Origin: Tetrapyrgos nigripes
Lineage: Eukaryota; Basidiomycota; Agaricomycetes; Agaricales; Campanellaceae
Length of the DNA stretch: 64,000 nucleotides
Assembly (NCBI GenBank): GCA_013368315.1
Contig: JAACJM010000035.1
Coordinates: 62,001-126,000, forward strand
Direction: 5' to 3'
This document shows, piece by piece, positions 44,564 to 55,285 of this stretch. The notes under the pieces were generated by a model. The model worked only from the letters and a program-made list of their open reading frames with translations, had not been told where the DNA came from and made no database searches. Within the stretch, counting starts at the first letter, position 1. Each line of letters begins with the position of its first letter. Made by a program: the position numbers and the translations under genes.

Positions 44564-46732
44564 CTATATATTCCTTATTTCAAGCCCGAGACACACCTTT
44601 GGCTTATGTTGATCTGAAGACTCCTCTGGCGATGGAGCAGTCGGGCCTGCAGTTCCAGTAGAGGCAGGGGCAACGTCAGCATCGGTAGCGGCAGCAGCAT
44701 TGTCGTTGTCGTTGCTGTTGCTGTTGCCGTTGTCGTTGTCGTTGTCGTTGTCGCTGTCGTTGTCGCTGTCGTTGTCGCTGTCGTTGTCGTTGTTGTCATC
44801 ATCATCATCGTTGTCGTTGTCGTTGTCATCAGCGTCGCCGTTGTCGTCAGCGTTGTCATTGTTGTTGTTGTTGTTGTTGTCAGCGTCGTCGGGTTCTAGA
44901 CCCTCAGTACCATCGGCCTCCGCTGCTTGAGCAGCTTTCGCCTTAGCTTTCTTCTTTCTAGCCTTCTCTTTTCGAGCTTTCTTCTTTTTAGCTTTCTCCT
45001 CCTCCTCAGCCTTCTTGGCAGCAGCGGCCTCCTCTTCGATGATCATTTTATTGCGAGTTTGCCACTGGTTGAGGAACGAGTCTTCATCGTCATCATCTTC
45101 AAGGTCGTTGTTGTCTTCAAGTCCAGGGAGCATCCAGCCTACCGTCCTGGAGAAGACAGTATGTTGAGTTGAAGGGTAGAGAACCAATAAAATGTCACTT
45201 ACCGATTCCAGTCCTCAAGCAACTTTTTGTTGAACTTCTCGTCAATCAGCCGTTCATCCTCAAATAAGCCAGAGACGAGATCAAATGCCGCGTGCTTGTG
45301 TACAGCGCCGTCGTCCAGGCGCCAGTGGTTGGAAGCACTTAGAGCATGCCACACCTAAGAAAAAGCGATATGTGAGACCATGACTATTGAGCGAAGAAAT
45401 ACACAATACCATTAAGGTGGTGTACGCAATCTGAGAATAGGAGATGGTCTTGAGGCCAAATTGCCACACCTTCCCGGCGTGGAGGACTTTGAAACGTTCT
45501 CCTGATGCGGGATTGAATCGCGCAGCGTTGCTCTCCCCACAGAACAAGTGAACCCAGGCCTGTCAATCACGCAGTAAGATACGGTAGAAGTGAAGAGAGG
45601 TTATCAACATACCTTATAAAGCAAATCACTTGTGAGAAGGTGTGTCCCCACATACCTGGGACCTTGTGAGGCCTCCTGCCCTGCATCCCAGTAGAAGAAG
45701 GACGGAAAATGCTTGTGACTAATTTTTATTGTGTTTTCCTGGACCTTGGAAATGAATCTGTAAGGTATTTAGCCATATACACACATACATGAGAAGAAGG
45801 TAGTACTCTTTGGGATTCTTGAGAAAAGCATTGAGTTTCGTAGGTGGAACCAAGAGTCGGGCAAGCTGGGGATGGTTCCATCCTCGTTCTTCACCTTTGT
45901 TTGCCTTGGCATTAATGGGAGGGTCAAACTGGGAGATGCAGAGGTAGTCACGGGCGTAGTCGAGTATCGCAAGCTTGAGTGAAGAGATATCTTGGGAAAT
46001 AACACCGCTGGCTGCATCATTCATCTGTTCGCAAAAGGATCAGCTATTTTAGGCAATACCAGATGATTCATTGCGCACCGATCCAACGAGCTCATAAAGA
46101 GAGTCATTCTCCACGCAGTTCTCCAGGTCTTCCAGTAGATTGGGGATTATCTCCTTGAGGTATTCGAAAACGTTGCGCATAGTTTGTCTAGAGGATAAAA
46201 AGAATGAGCAGCGCATCAAGGGCGTTGACGAAGAGTACATACAACTCGCACGGATCTTCCATAGCAACTTCTCCTGGCTGGATCATGTTCTCGTCTTGCA
46301 TCCCAAGACAGAGAATCTGATACCAATCGATCCAGGGTGAGAAGATTCCAACCATCCGACGGGCAGCAGAGCGAAAGTGGTCAATGTTTTGCCTAGGTTT
46401 GGCTCTAGAGGATTCTTCAGCGTGGCTATCATAGTAAGAGACGACACCTACCCCTGCCGTTTCCGCAAATGTCGTTTGTTCCGTAGGTGCTCGGTCAAGG
46501 TTGGACCAGGTCGTGGAAGTGGCTCTTCCTTGCCGTCGTTGCTGTCAGGTTGAGGTTGAGCCTCAGGTGCTCCCTGACTCGACTCTGGGTTTTGCTTTGG
46601 TGCAGGTACCGACGCAGTTACCGGCGTTGTCTTCGTATTGGTGATATCTCGAATGCGGCGCCTCTTGCCCTGGGGTAGTGCAGGGGCCTGATCACTTGCT
46701 CCGGCCTTACGTTTGCCCATTGTTGCGTTCAT
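44564..46732 (-). CDS. DUF6698-like protein with Asp/Asn repeat tail
   Basis: Starts MNATMGKRKAGASDQAPAL at 46732 with a basic, nuclear-type KRRRIRD. Exons continue with FSPWIDWYQILCLGMQDEN near 46300, MRNVFEYLKEIIPNLLEDL near 46180, SSLKLAILDYARDYL near 45975, HKHFPSFFYWDAG near 45700 and AWVHLFCGESNAARF near 45550. Then come YSQIAYTTLMV near 45440, WHALSASNHWRLDDG and TVGWMLPGLED near 45145, joined by short GT/AG introns. The last part is a coiled Lys/Glu/Ala block (KKKKARKEKARKKKAK) and a long Asp/Asn(/Ser) tract from GTCGTT-type microsatellite at 44700-44880. The order (regulatory helix, LLTSDLLYK, SQIAYTTLM) resembles the expanded agaricomycete DUF6698 family, whose function is unknown. 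Confidence 0.6.
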
Positions 46733-47218
46733 ATGGGGGTTTTCGGTTTGAAACGCGTAAATCGAGCTGTTAAAAGTCAGTAGAAGGAGGTGGTTATGGT
46801 TTAAGAGGAAAATATCGTAGAGACGGGATTATAAGAGGCTCCAAAAACCAAACATATGACCGTAACCATTTGAATCAATGCAGTTAGCCGAATGGCCCCA
46901 CTCCAATACTACTGCGACAAAGGTATGACTCTGAGCTCTAGACAAGAAAAAACATGAAAGGTGAACTACACAAGAGCAGAGGGGGGAGTTTGGACAAGAC
47001 GGCATTCAATCAAGACCAAAGCGAGTAGATATAGAAAAGTATGTATACAGTAAGCGTTTGAACGTTTGAATGTTTGAATGTAAGTAAACCAAATTACCCC
47101 TCTCAGTCGGGAATACATTTACAGTGCAACGGAAAGCAAAAGCGATAACGTAGGGCATGAGTGGGATCTAATTGCAAATCCATATTGGAGAGTCATGTAT
47201 AGCACTCGAAAACGCGCA
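46733..47218. other. Intergenic region upstream of the DUF6698-like gene
   Basis: No gene seen. It separates two minus-strand genes, so it should contain the DUF6698-like promoter and the 3' flank of the next gene. A short AACGTTTGAATGTTTGAATG repeat lies near 47060. Confidence 0.45.
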
Positions 47219-48090
47219 TCAGTTGACATTGTCAAAAAGGCAGCGTTTCCGGGGGCTTGCTGGAGTACTAGGCGAGCGGGAACGCTTGTTAACTTGAACA
47301 TCTGAGCCAGAAGAGCAAAGGATGGGCTGATTTTCAGATGCCAACTTCCGAGGATTAATTATGGGACTAGATGTTTGGACGGTGTTGGTGGGACTAGGAA
47401 TCCGGGATGTCGGCAGAGACAAAGCTGCATTTTCAATGGCCGATTCTATCCAGAGATTAGACGAAGGACTCTGTACATTGATCAGTCAGGGGTTTGAAGC
47501 CAGATTGACTGCGACTTACCATATAAATGTCTGAAACGGTCATTGAAAAGATTGGTCGTCGATGCAGACACTCGTCATGGCTCTGAATGGATATCAATGG
47601 TGAGAGGAGGACAAAAAAAATTACAACTAACCAAAGCTTGACTTGAGCCGTGCGTATCTTCATTGTCACCGTCACTCCCAGTGTCCGACTGGATGCACCT
47701 GTTGATGCCAGATGTGCTTGCATTTGTAGATGCGCCGAGGAACGAGGGTACTGCAAGACAGTTTGGTCAGTTTTTCAATTTACTATTCGATAGATTCAAG
47801 TGAAGCGACTCACCCAATAAATCACCAGTCACTTGATAGCCATAATCAGTCATTTGGAAGGATGATGAGATGGCAAAGGTAGTGTCCGTGAGCGAAAGCT
47901 CAAAGTAGTCGATTGTTGGCAGATCAGACGTGCCCGGAGGATAATAATTCTGATAAGGAGTCCGGCACCGGTCGATGATATCCACTTGATTTGTTATTTC
48001 GATAAACGGCGGAGGTAAAGGCAGGGTAAGTGGGCCGTCAGTTGGGGTAGGAGGAAGGTCAGAGAGACCTAGGGAAGGAGATCGAGACAT
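47219..48090 (-). CDS. Unknown protein, Ser/Pro-rich with basic C terminus
   Basis: Exon 1 starts MSRSPSLGLSDLPPTPTDG at 48090, continues PPFIEITNQVDIIDRCRTPY and ends FQMTDYGYQVTGDLLG before GTGAGT at about 47816. The middle exon reads PSFLGASTNASTSGINRCIQ with DTGSDGDNEDTHGSSQAL. The last exon reads SPSSNLWIESAIENAALSL and ends with SRSPSTPASPRKRCLFDNVN at 47219. No domain is recognised. The architecture is like the gene at 52334-53518: a short Ser/Pro-rich N terminus, a PPFI/PPIPPG segment, and a basic SPxKR/PCKRR C terminus. They could be distant paralogues. Confidence 0.5.
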
Positions 48091-48517
48091 GTTGGATGCG
48101 TAGTACTATGTATGGGAATTGGTTGAAGTTGGAGTACTACGATAAGCGAGGTGAACGTGTGCGTCATGACAACACCAAATTCATATATTCACCTGGTCAG
48201 TGTTCAGGAGATGGCGAAGTTTGCGGGGACTGTGCTGTGTGTAATGTGAGCCCGGCTGGGAGGAGTCAGAAGGGTAAGAATGTGTTGGGTGGCATGGCTC
48301 CAGAGCCACCGGGAAAAGCCACAGCAATGAGCCATAGGGATCGGCAAGACCAATCATTCCGGAAAACCACAGCGATGAGCCATGGATCCTGGGCTACCCA
48401 GGCTTAGTGTGACCATGACGGCGCCATATACACCTTCGTATTCTCGTTGCGGGGGTGTTCAAAATCTACTACGCCAAATTAGCACTGTATTGCACAGTAA
48501 AATAGAAGAATACAGGC

Positions 48518-48533
48518 CTCGACGATGGTCGAG
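48518..48533. repeat. Dispersed hairpin repeat CTCGAC-(4 nt)-GTCGAG
   Basis: The 6-bp stem with a 4-nt loop sits inside a longer conserved unit (AATACAGGCCTCGAC ... GTCGAGCCTTTGCACAC, then a T/CG-rich tail). Other copies are at 49309-49324, 53829-53844, about 54287-54303, and inverted at 55071-55086. The loop is GATG, GATG, GATA, AATA and TATC (as read at the inverted copy), while the stem never changes. Confidence 0.8.
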
Positions 48534-48795
48534 CCTTTGCACACAATGAAAATTGCGGCAGAGATTGCAAGTCTGAAATACATAGATACTCACCAGAAAT
48601 CTTTGGGTAATGTACAGTCCAGATTGAATAGACGTAACTCGTTTTGAGATATCCTAGTCGTGGTGACCTGAGAATGCAGAAGATTGGGGATCAGTAATGA
48701 GCTACAGTATTGAGAGAATGAGGAGGCATACTAGTTCAACGTTCCGCATGCCGTAGTTTAACGTCTTTTCGGACATGCCACGGCTCAGTAGTTTG

Positions 48796-49050
48796 CTAGC
48801 CCAATCGCACGAGCTGCCATGGCGCATAGTCTGCGCCGATGTCACTGGGCTCTTCAGCCTCAACAAAATGAGAAGAATTGCCAACACATACGAAACGGGG
48901 CAAAACGATAGGCCGGTGCATCGCACCAGGAGAAACCTTTGAGGGGTAACCCGCCACACCGAAGTGCGTCACCTTTCTCATTTGAAGTTGATTGAGAGAA
49001 GCATCAGCGACATCCATGTGCATAGTTTGACGTCGTTTCGGACGTGCCAT
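48796..49050 (-). CDS. Small unknown protein, possible gene relic
   Basis: Reads MARPKRRQTMHMDVADASLN and KVTHFGVAGYPSKVSPGAMH, with PIVLPRF before a GTATGT donor near 48890. The stretch after it may therefore be intron, followed by a second exon starting near 48832. The duplicate at about 54108-53950 has a TAA replacing the Gln after MARPKRR and a frameshift, so that copy is dead. Whether the left copy is a real gene is uncertain. The MARPKRR start also recurs, altered, near 48775, indicating a small internal duplication. Confidence 0.35.
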   Translation of the reverse strand: MARPKRRQTMHMDVADASLNQLQMRKVTHFGVAGYPSKVSPGAMHRPIVLPRFVCVGNSSHFVEAEEPSDIGADYAPWQLVRLG

Positions 49051-49896
49051 GGCGCTTGTGGTTGGCTGCGGGGGCTGGCCGAGGAGTAAGTGATATAAGA
49101 GGCTATAGAAAATTGAAGGATCAGCATTGACCAGAGTATTGACAAGAAAAACCCATACCTTAGGTAGTTATTGAGAGGTTTTGGTGGGTTGCAGACACTG
49201 CCCTAACGATTATTAGGGACGTATATTGACTTGGTGGTGACCAGAGAAGCGCGTAAATCCTAGGCCAAATTTAGCAATGCACACACAATAGAATAAAAGA
49301 ATACAGGCCTCGACGATGGTCGAGCCTTTGCACACGATGAAAATTGTGGCAGAGGTTAGAAATATGGATGTACTCACCCGTAAGATTTGACGCCAGAATG
49401 TAGAGTAGTAGTACTTGATGGAATGTCCGCCGTGGGACTATAACGTAGTTTTGAGAGTTGAGCAGCGACCCCAGAGGCTGAGAAAAATTTGACGTTAGTA
49501 TTCACTGCAGGGTTGAGAAAATGAAGAGGCATACGTCGATGAAAGTACTATGTGAAAGGGTCCCGGGATCAGTTTTGTGTGTTTTTTTTTTCAGCTGCTG
49601 GCCACGACGATTGCATCCAACGAATGTCGGAGCAGGCACTGGACGAATGTCCAGGCACGAAGAGGAAGATAGAGACTGGAAGAGAGGAAGGAAGATAGAG
49701 ACTGGAAGAGAGGAAGGAAGACAGGTAGAGGGGAGGTGAGGGGAAGACGTGACGGTGGCAACACGGTGATGCCGCGTGCAACACGCAATATTAATGATGC
49801 GTGACACGTGATGTTACAGTCACATCGGTTTCGGGCCGCGTCTACTAGTACTAAGTCCCAAGATATAGACTGTATCTCTGGTACAAAGAGAGATTT

Positions 49897-49998
49897 AAGA
49901 TATAAGTATGATTTGAGGTACGTAGGTCAGATAAAACATTGAGAGTTAAGATATAAGTATGATTTGAAGTATGTAAGACAGATAAAACATTGTTGAAG
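49897..49998. repeat. 51-bp tandem duplication
   Basis: Two units start AAGATATAAGTATGATTTGA at 49897 and 49948 and end in AAAACATTG; they differ at only a few positions. No coding potential. Confidence 0.85.
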
Positions 49999-50237
49999 AA
50001 GCCAATGGGACACTGTCCAACTTTTTTGTCCCATTCGCCGGAATGACTGTACTAGTACATCAAGAGCACAGGCCATTGTCAGCAACACCGATCCTGCCGC
50101 AATACTCATTGCGTGCCAAACCTCGACATTTATCGGGCGTATTGCTGGACTTATCCCACTCTCAATTATCTTTCAAGATTAATGTGAAAAGATCGATACA
50201 TGGCAAAAATAGTCCAAAAAAGTATTACAGGAGTACG

Positions 50238-51973
50238 CTAAGTAGTACTACTAGTACTAGAAGTTGACCATAGTCCGCCGCGAAGTAAATCCAACCCCAT
50301 TTTCCATAGGTTCTCGCGATGCTCGTCCCACACCTTCCTCTGCGCCTTCGATGCCCTTGCCTTAAATTCCTTATCACTCATGTTACCATTGTGACACCAG
50401 CGGAAAAGTCCAGAGGCCGAGTAGAAAGTGATTGATGAGCGGCTTTCCTCAGGGCCAATGGTAGAGTTGCAGTGCTCGAGTAGAGCAGAAGGGAGGAAAA
50501 TGACTGACCCTGGTGGAAACTCGAGAACGAGGCCGAGTTGCCAAATGACCAGGTGCCCACCTTCTTTGTACTGATAGGTACCAGTAGGAAGGATGGCGCA
50601 AAGCCCAAAGAGCAGGTTGAGATGATCAAAATGGCGGAAAGCGACGGCACTGTCAAAGTTGATATTGGCAGAAGCAAACACGGAGTTGTCGAACATCTTC
50701 TTGAGCGTTGGGTTGTGCTCATGAAGTCGTTCTGATACGTTGTGATAGAGGTTGTACAGATGAGGGAAGAAAGTCTTATAGTACTCTGAAAATGACATTA
50801 GATAAACAAAGAGACAAAAAAATGCGGACGCACGATCAATGAGACCCACTACACGTTTGACGTTGGGATCAGCACGGAGCTGGTCCAGAACCTTACGGTT
50901 GCCGACTGTATGGGCGAAGTTGGCTGGTTTAACTTGGCCACCGCCAAATGACTTGCCGTCAGTCAGAGGAACCGACTTGTGCTTGCCTCGGCGATGCACG
51001 CCGATGGGCCATGCCAAACGAGTGGAAGCCCATGAGAAGATGGACTGCAAACCGGGGATGATGTTGCTGTGCCAGTCTGAGCTCTTGGGAGCAGCAGCCA
51101 TGAGGATAAGCGGGGTATGCTTCTCATCCTCGATGATCCTGTTAATACTAGAGAATAGAAATAAATTAGAATAAACTAAAGTATCAAGACTGTGAGGACG
51201 TACTCTCCATCCCACTCAATAATCCTGAACCCCTTCGCCTTCAAATCTGCCAACGAATACTTCTCCTCATTGAAAGGTGCCTTCGAGCCAGTCCAAACTC
51301 CTGCCTGGCGCTCAAGCTGGCTTCTGAAACTGACTTGGAGGCGGACTAAGATGGTAGCTTTGACGATTGCACAGGCTTTATTACTGTTTTGGGCCTGGAC
51401 TTGTTTTGCCTGCCTCTGGTCGAAGCGGATGGAGGCCCTCCTCGTACGTGATTTGAGGTTCTTGCGCTGTTTGGGCGACAGTGTATAATCGGGTTGGTAG
51501 GGAGCGCGTTCGGGTTTAGGTGGAAGTTTAAAAGTGGGTGGTTTTGCAAGCTCGGTGAGCGGCACGACTTTGGGAGCAGTCGGTCGCGTATGGAGGCCGA
51601 TGGTGGGGAAGGCCAAGGGAACTGGCTCATCAGTTGCTCCGGGATTCTCGTCCTCGAAAAGTTGCTGCGCTTGGTAGGCAGTGTGGTAGAGGTTGGTAGC
51701 GTCGAGATTGAGCTGGATGTATTCAGCATATCGTAGAATTTCGTCGCGTTCTTGCAAAGCATCACAGCCGGCAAATTCTTTGCCTCCTCGAAGACGACGC
51801 ATATCTGCAAAGAGAGCAAGTCAGCATTTTGTTGCGTGGCGATAACAGAAGACGCGTCAGACACGTCTGGACCACTTTCCACTGCCCCAGGGTCGTGACT
51901 GTGTACTCCTGGGTCCAGATGTGCAAAAATAAAAGGGATAGACGGAGTGGCATCACTTACTCTCGAATTCCAT
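50238..51973 (-). CDS. TET/JBP-like 2OG-Fe(II) dioxygenase (491 aa, intact)
   Basis: Exons on the minus strand are 51961-51973, 51204-51804, 50834-51147 and 50238-50785, all GT/AG. They total 1476 nt (491 codons plus stop) with matching phases. The N-terminal third has a basic patch (KQRKNLKSRTRRASIRF). The catalytic double-stranded beta-helix lies at about residues 330-440. HFD in FRHFDHLNLLFGLCAIL gives the H-x-D iron ligands, GGHLVIWQLGLVLEFPPGS is the core strand, the His of LPSALLEHCN is the third ligand, and the Arg of ESRSSITFYSASGLFRW is the 2-oxoglutarate contact. This pattern matches the fungal TET/JBP-related family expanded in agaricomycetes, thought to oxidise methylated cytosine. 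Substrate here is inferred from family only. All catalytic residues are present, in contrast to the decayed neighbours. Confidence 0.8.
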
Positions 51974-52333
51974 GCTCCTTGAGGTGATGGTTGAGGCCTT
52001 GGCTTAAGGTTTGATCTAACGGCAATTTCAGTGCGCACGTGATAATAGACGATGAGGAGTCCGGGGTAAAAAGAATGATTGAAGGAAAGCAGTCGCGAAA
52101 GGAAGCGTTTTCATAAAAGTAACGAAGGCGTAAGGGCTTTCATAAAGGTAGGGAAAGCAAGCACAAGGACAGCACTAGGACATACAGGGATCAGCTATGG
52201 ACACAATTGACATTGAGCAATTTTTTTTACAATCTGTAGTAGAGAAAGTACAATTTACAAGATCAATAGGAGATAAATCAGGTTCGTCATGTAGAGTAAA
52301 ATAGCAAGGAGGCAAGGAAACACAGTGCCAAAT

Positions 52334-53518
52334 TCATATATTCGCCTGGTCAGTGTTCTGGAGATGGCGACGTTTGCAGGGACTTGGGGTCTCAGAGTCC
52401 CGAGCTTTGCGCTTGATACCACGAGAGCTAGGGGAAGAGGGGTCATAATTCTCAGCTGTTCTCGCTTGTCGTCGAGGTGAATCTGGGTGAAGAAAAATTA
52501 ATATATGTTCAAAGAAAGAAATTCTTTGACTTACTTCTCCTGACGATCTTCTCTCTTGCCCAATCATCCTCCCTCGCCCTCTGGTCCGCCTCATCCATCT
52601 CTCGCTGGGCTTGTGAGGAAACCTCGTCTTCCTCTGGTTGGTGTTCTGGCCATGGTTCTATAATAACGGTTATTACTGCCAGTATTCGTATATTGACAAT
52701 CACTTACCAGAATAATCGAAAACATGGTTGTCTTCAGCTTCGGCGGACTGTGGGGAATGTGAGCCCAGCTGAGAGGAGTCGGAGCCTCCTTCATACGCCG
52801 GACGAAGAGGTGAGTTGGAACGAAATTTCGCCGCTGAAAAAAGCTCTGAAACGCTGTCTGAATCTGTTCTGCTTGTCGGAACTTTTCGTCCATGCGTTTC
52901 TGGGTCTCAATTTCCTCCTCTCGTTTCTGGCGTTTCTGCTGATCTTCTTGCTCTTCCTGATCAAGCAGCTCCTGTTGTTCTTGCGGAGTCAGATCTGACC
53001 AGTCTGGCTGGTGTTCGTCGTAGTCTAAGGCTTAAAAGAACAATTAGCACAACAAAAATTCATACTACAATCAACAATCACTCACTGTAATCATAGGATG
53101 TAGAATCTTCTGCAAGACTCGAGCCCAGCTGGATGGGAAGGTCTTCCGAATGACAGGAGGGCAAATTTGAAGGAACCCAGAAGTGTTGTGCTGAATGGTC
53201 CTCCCGGTTTCTATCCTCCCTTTCAATGCTTTCCACTGATCTCTGGTCAGCATAGCCACTGCGAGCGCCATTGAGATACTCGAGTTGGTTGTAGTAGTCG
53301 GTGACTGGATCATGGACGACTGTGAACCCATTAGGATCCTCGTCATACATGAATGCCTGGCCACTGGCAGAGCCACTTTTATCGATGAATGGTCCAGTGG
53401 ATAGAAGACGAGTCCCTCCAGGAGGGATAGGAGGCTGATCGATACAAAAAATGAGTTCAGGAGGTCGAGAAGGCAGTGAGGCAGACGATGATCGAATATT
53501 GGGATGCGAATGGTCCAT
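52334..53518 (-). CDS. Unknown protein with Gln/Glu-rich coiled middle
   Basis: Starts MDHSHPNIRSSSASLPSRPP at 53518, then PPIPPGGTRLLSTGPFIDKS and DPNGFTVVHDPVTDYYNQLE. An intron follows DYDY near 53090. The second exon is DYDEHQPDWSDLTPQEQQEL followed by a Lys/Gln/Glu coiled stretch. Further pieces are SQLGSHSPQSAEAEDNHVFD, EPWPEHQPEEDEVSSQAQRE and a C terminus RGIKRKARDSETPSPCKRRH ending at 52334. The reading frame between about 52900 and 52680 needs an extra intron that I could not fix, so junctions are approximate. No known domain. It lies immediately upstream of the dioxygenase on the same strand. Confidence 0.5.
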
Positions 53519-53686
53519 GTGGGGGTGAGAAATGGCGAATATGGGTCAAGATATGAACATGATTCCATCATATAAAGGGTCCGAGGTGGAGTTGGTCCAA
53601 TCGAAGAGTGGACACACAGATGACATCAGATCAACGAACCAGCCAGCCGAGCGAAGTGTGGTCTGGCGATATCAAGTTCAACGAGA

Positions 53687-54970
53687 CTTGGTGTGACCAT
53701 GACGACGCTATATACACCCTCGTATTCCCATTGCGCGGGTGTTCAAAAGGTATATAGCGAGTGACCAGTAGCTAAATCTACTAGGCCAAATTAGCACCGT
53801 ACACACAATAAAATAGAAAAATACAGGCCTCGACGATAGTCGAGCCTTTGCACACGATGAAAATCGCGGCAGAGATTGCAAGTCCGAAATATGTAAATAC
53901 TCACCAGGAATCTTTCGGTAATGTACAGTCCAGATTGAATTTGGGACATAACTACGAAACGGGGCAAAACGATAGGCTGGTGCATCGCACCAGGAGAAAC
54001 CTTTAAGGGGTAACCCGCCACACCGAGGTGCGTCACCTTTCCCATTTGAAGTTGATTGAGAGGCATCATCAGCAACATCCATGTGCATAGTTTAACGTCG
54101 TTTCGGACGTGCCATGGCGCTTGTGGTTGGTTGCAGGGGCTGGCCGAGGAGGTAGCTATTGAAAGGTTTTGGCGGGTTACAAAGGCTGACCTAGGGGCGT
54201 ATATTGACTTGGCAATGCGAAACAAGGACGTAGATCTACTAAGGCCAAATTAGCAATGTACACACAATACAATACAAGGATACAGGCCTCGACAATAGTC
54301 GAGCCTTTGCACACAATGAAAATCGTGGCAGAAGTTGAAATATGTATTTACTCACAACTTGAAAGTACGGGTTGAAGTACTAGGTAGAATATCCGGGTGA
54401 ACATCCGCGGAACCATAAAGATTCAGCCGGATACAATGTAGTCTTGAGGGATCCTGGTTGAGTAGCGACGTCAGAAGCTGCAAAAAATGGAAGTCAGCAT
54501 GTACTAAGGTGATGAGAGAATGATGAAGAGGCATACCATCATTCGAATTTTGGAGAATGACTCGGATGGATCCAATTTTGTGAGATGAGTGGTTGGAGTT
54601 ACTACGACGATTGCATCCGACGAATGTCGGAGCATGCACTGAACGAAGGTCCAGGCAGGGAGGGGAAGGAAGACAAGAGGATGGAGGAGAAGGAGGAGGA
54701 GTCTAGATGGAAGACAAAAGCTGAGAGGCCTGACACGCCAATATTAGCATGATGCGTGACACGTGATGTCACAGTCACACTGATTCCGCCGCCGCGTCTA
54801 AGTCCAACTTTTCTCTAGTACCACGATCATCAAGAGGCCACAAGCGGCCATCGTCAGCAACACCGACCTCCTCTACCGACCCCGCCGCAATACTCATTGC
54901 GTGCCAAACCTCGACATTTGTCGAGTGTACCACTGGACCCTTCGCACTTTACCCTTCGCTTATTCTGGAC
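53687..54970. repeat. Right copy of the direct repeat flanking the dioxygenase cassette
   Basis: Direct counterpart of 48404-50170, shorter by the segments noted there. It includes two hairpin repeats, a broken copy of the MARPKRR small frame (TAA at the eighth codon), the GACGATTGCATCCGACGAATG block near 54605, and AATACTCATTGCGTGCCAAA near 54888. Confidence 0.8.
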
Positions 54971-55285
54971 CCTGGTACCTTACTTCTCGACTTCTCGTGC
55001 AAGTGAGTACTACTATGATCATCTATTCCCATCTTGCTATCTCTGCTGCGATTTTCATCGTGTGCAAAGGCTCGACTATCGTCGAGGCCTATATCTTTAT
55101 TCTATTTCATTGTTGCAAAGTGTACAGTACTGACTTTGCCTAGATTATACTACGCACTTTCAACTTCACTAGACGAACGATCAAATAAACTTCTCTACTG
55201 TACAAAAGGTGAGTTATGTCCTTGACCAAGGCTCTCTGCTCAATACACTTCGTTTTCTCTACAGTTAACTGTTTCCTCGCCAATC
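54971..55285. other. 5' flank of the 702-aa gene with an inverted hairpin repeat
   Basis: No coding gene. The fifth hairpin-repeat copy is here in the opposite orientation (55071-55086), pointing toward the gene that starts at 55286, so the repeat may be part of its promoter or 5' leader. Confidence 0.5.

Larger units (their letters stand above)
48404..50170. repeat. Left copy of the direct repeat flanking the dioxygenase cassette
   Basis: Matches 53687-54970 in order and orientation. Shared blocks are GTGTGACCATGACG, the hairpin repeat with its GTACAGTCCAGATTGAAT end, the ACGAAACGGGGCAAAACG to GCCATGGCGCTTGTGGTTGG block, a second hairpin copy, GACGATTGCATCC, and AATACTCATTGCGTGCCAAA near 50103. 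The left copy has about 250 extra bases (48626-48875) and a 51-bp tandem duplication at 49897-49998. Confidence 0.8.

Noticed and set aside
44700..45172. Leu/Ser-rich plus-strand frames that look like membrane proteins.
   Set aside because: They are the antisense of the Asp/Asn and Lys/Glu tracts of the DUF6698-like gene.
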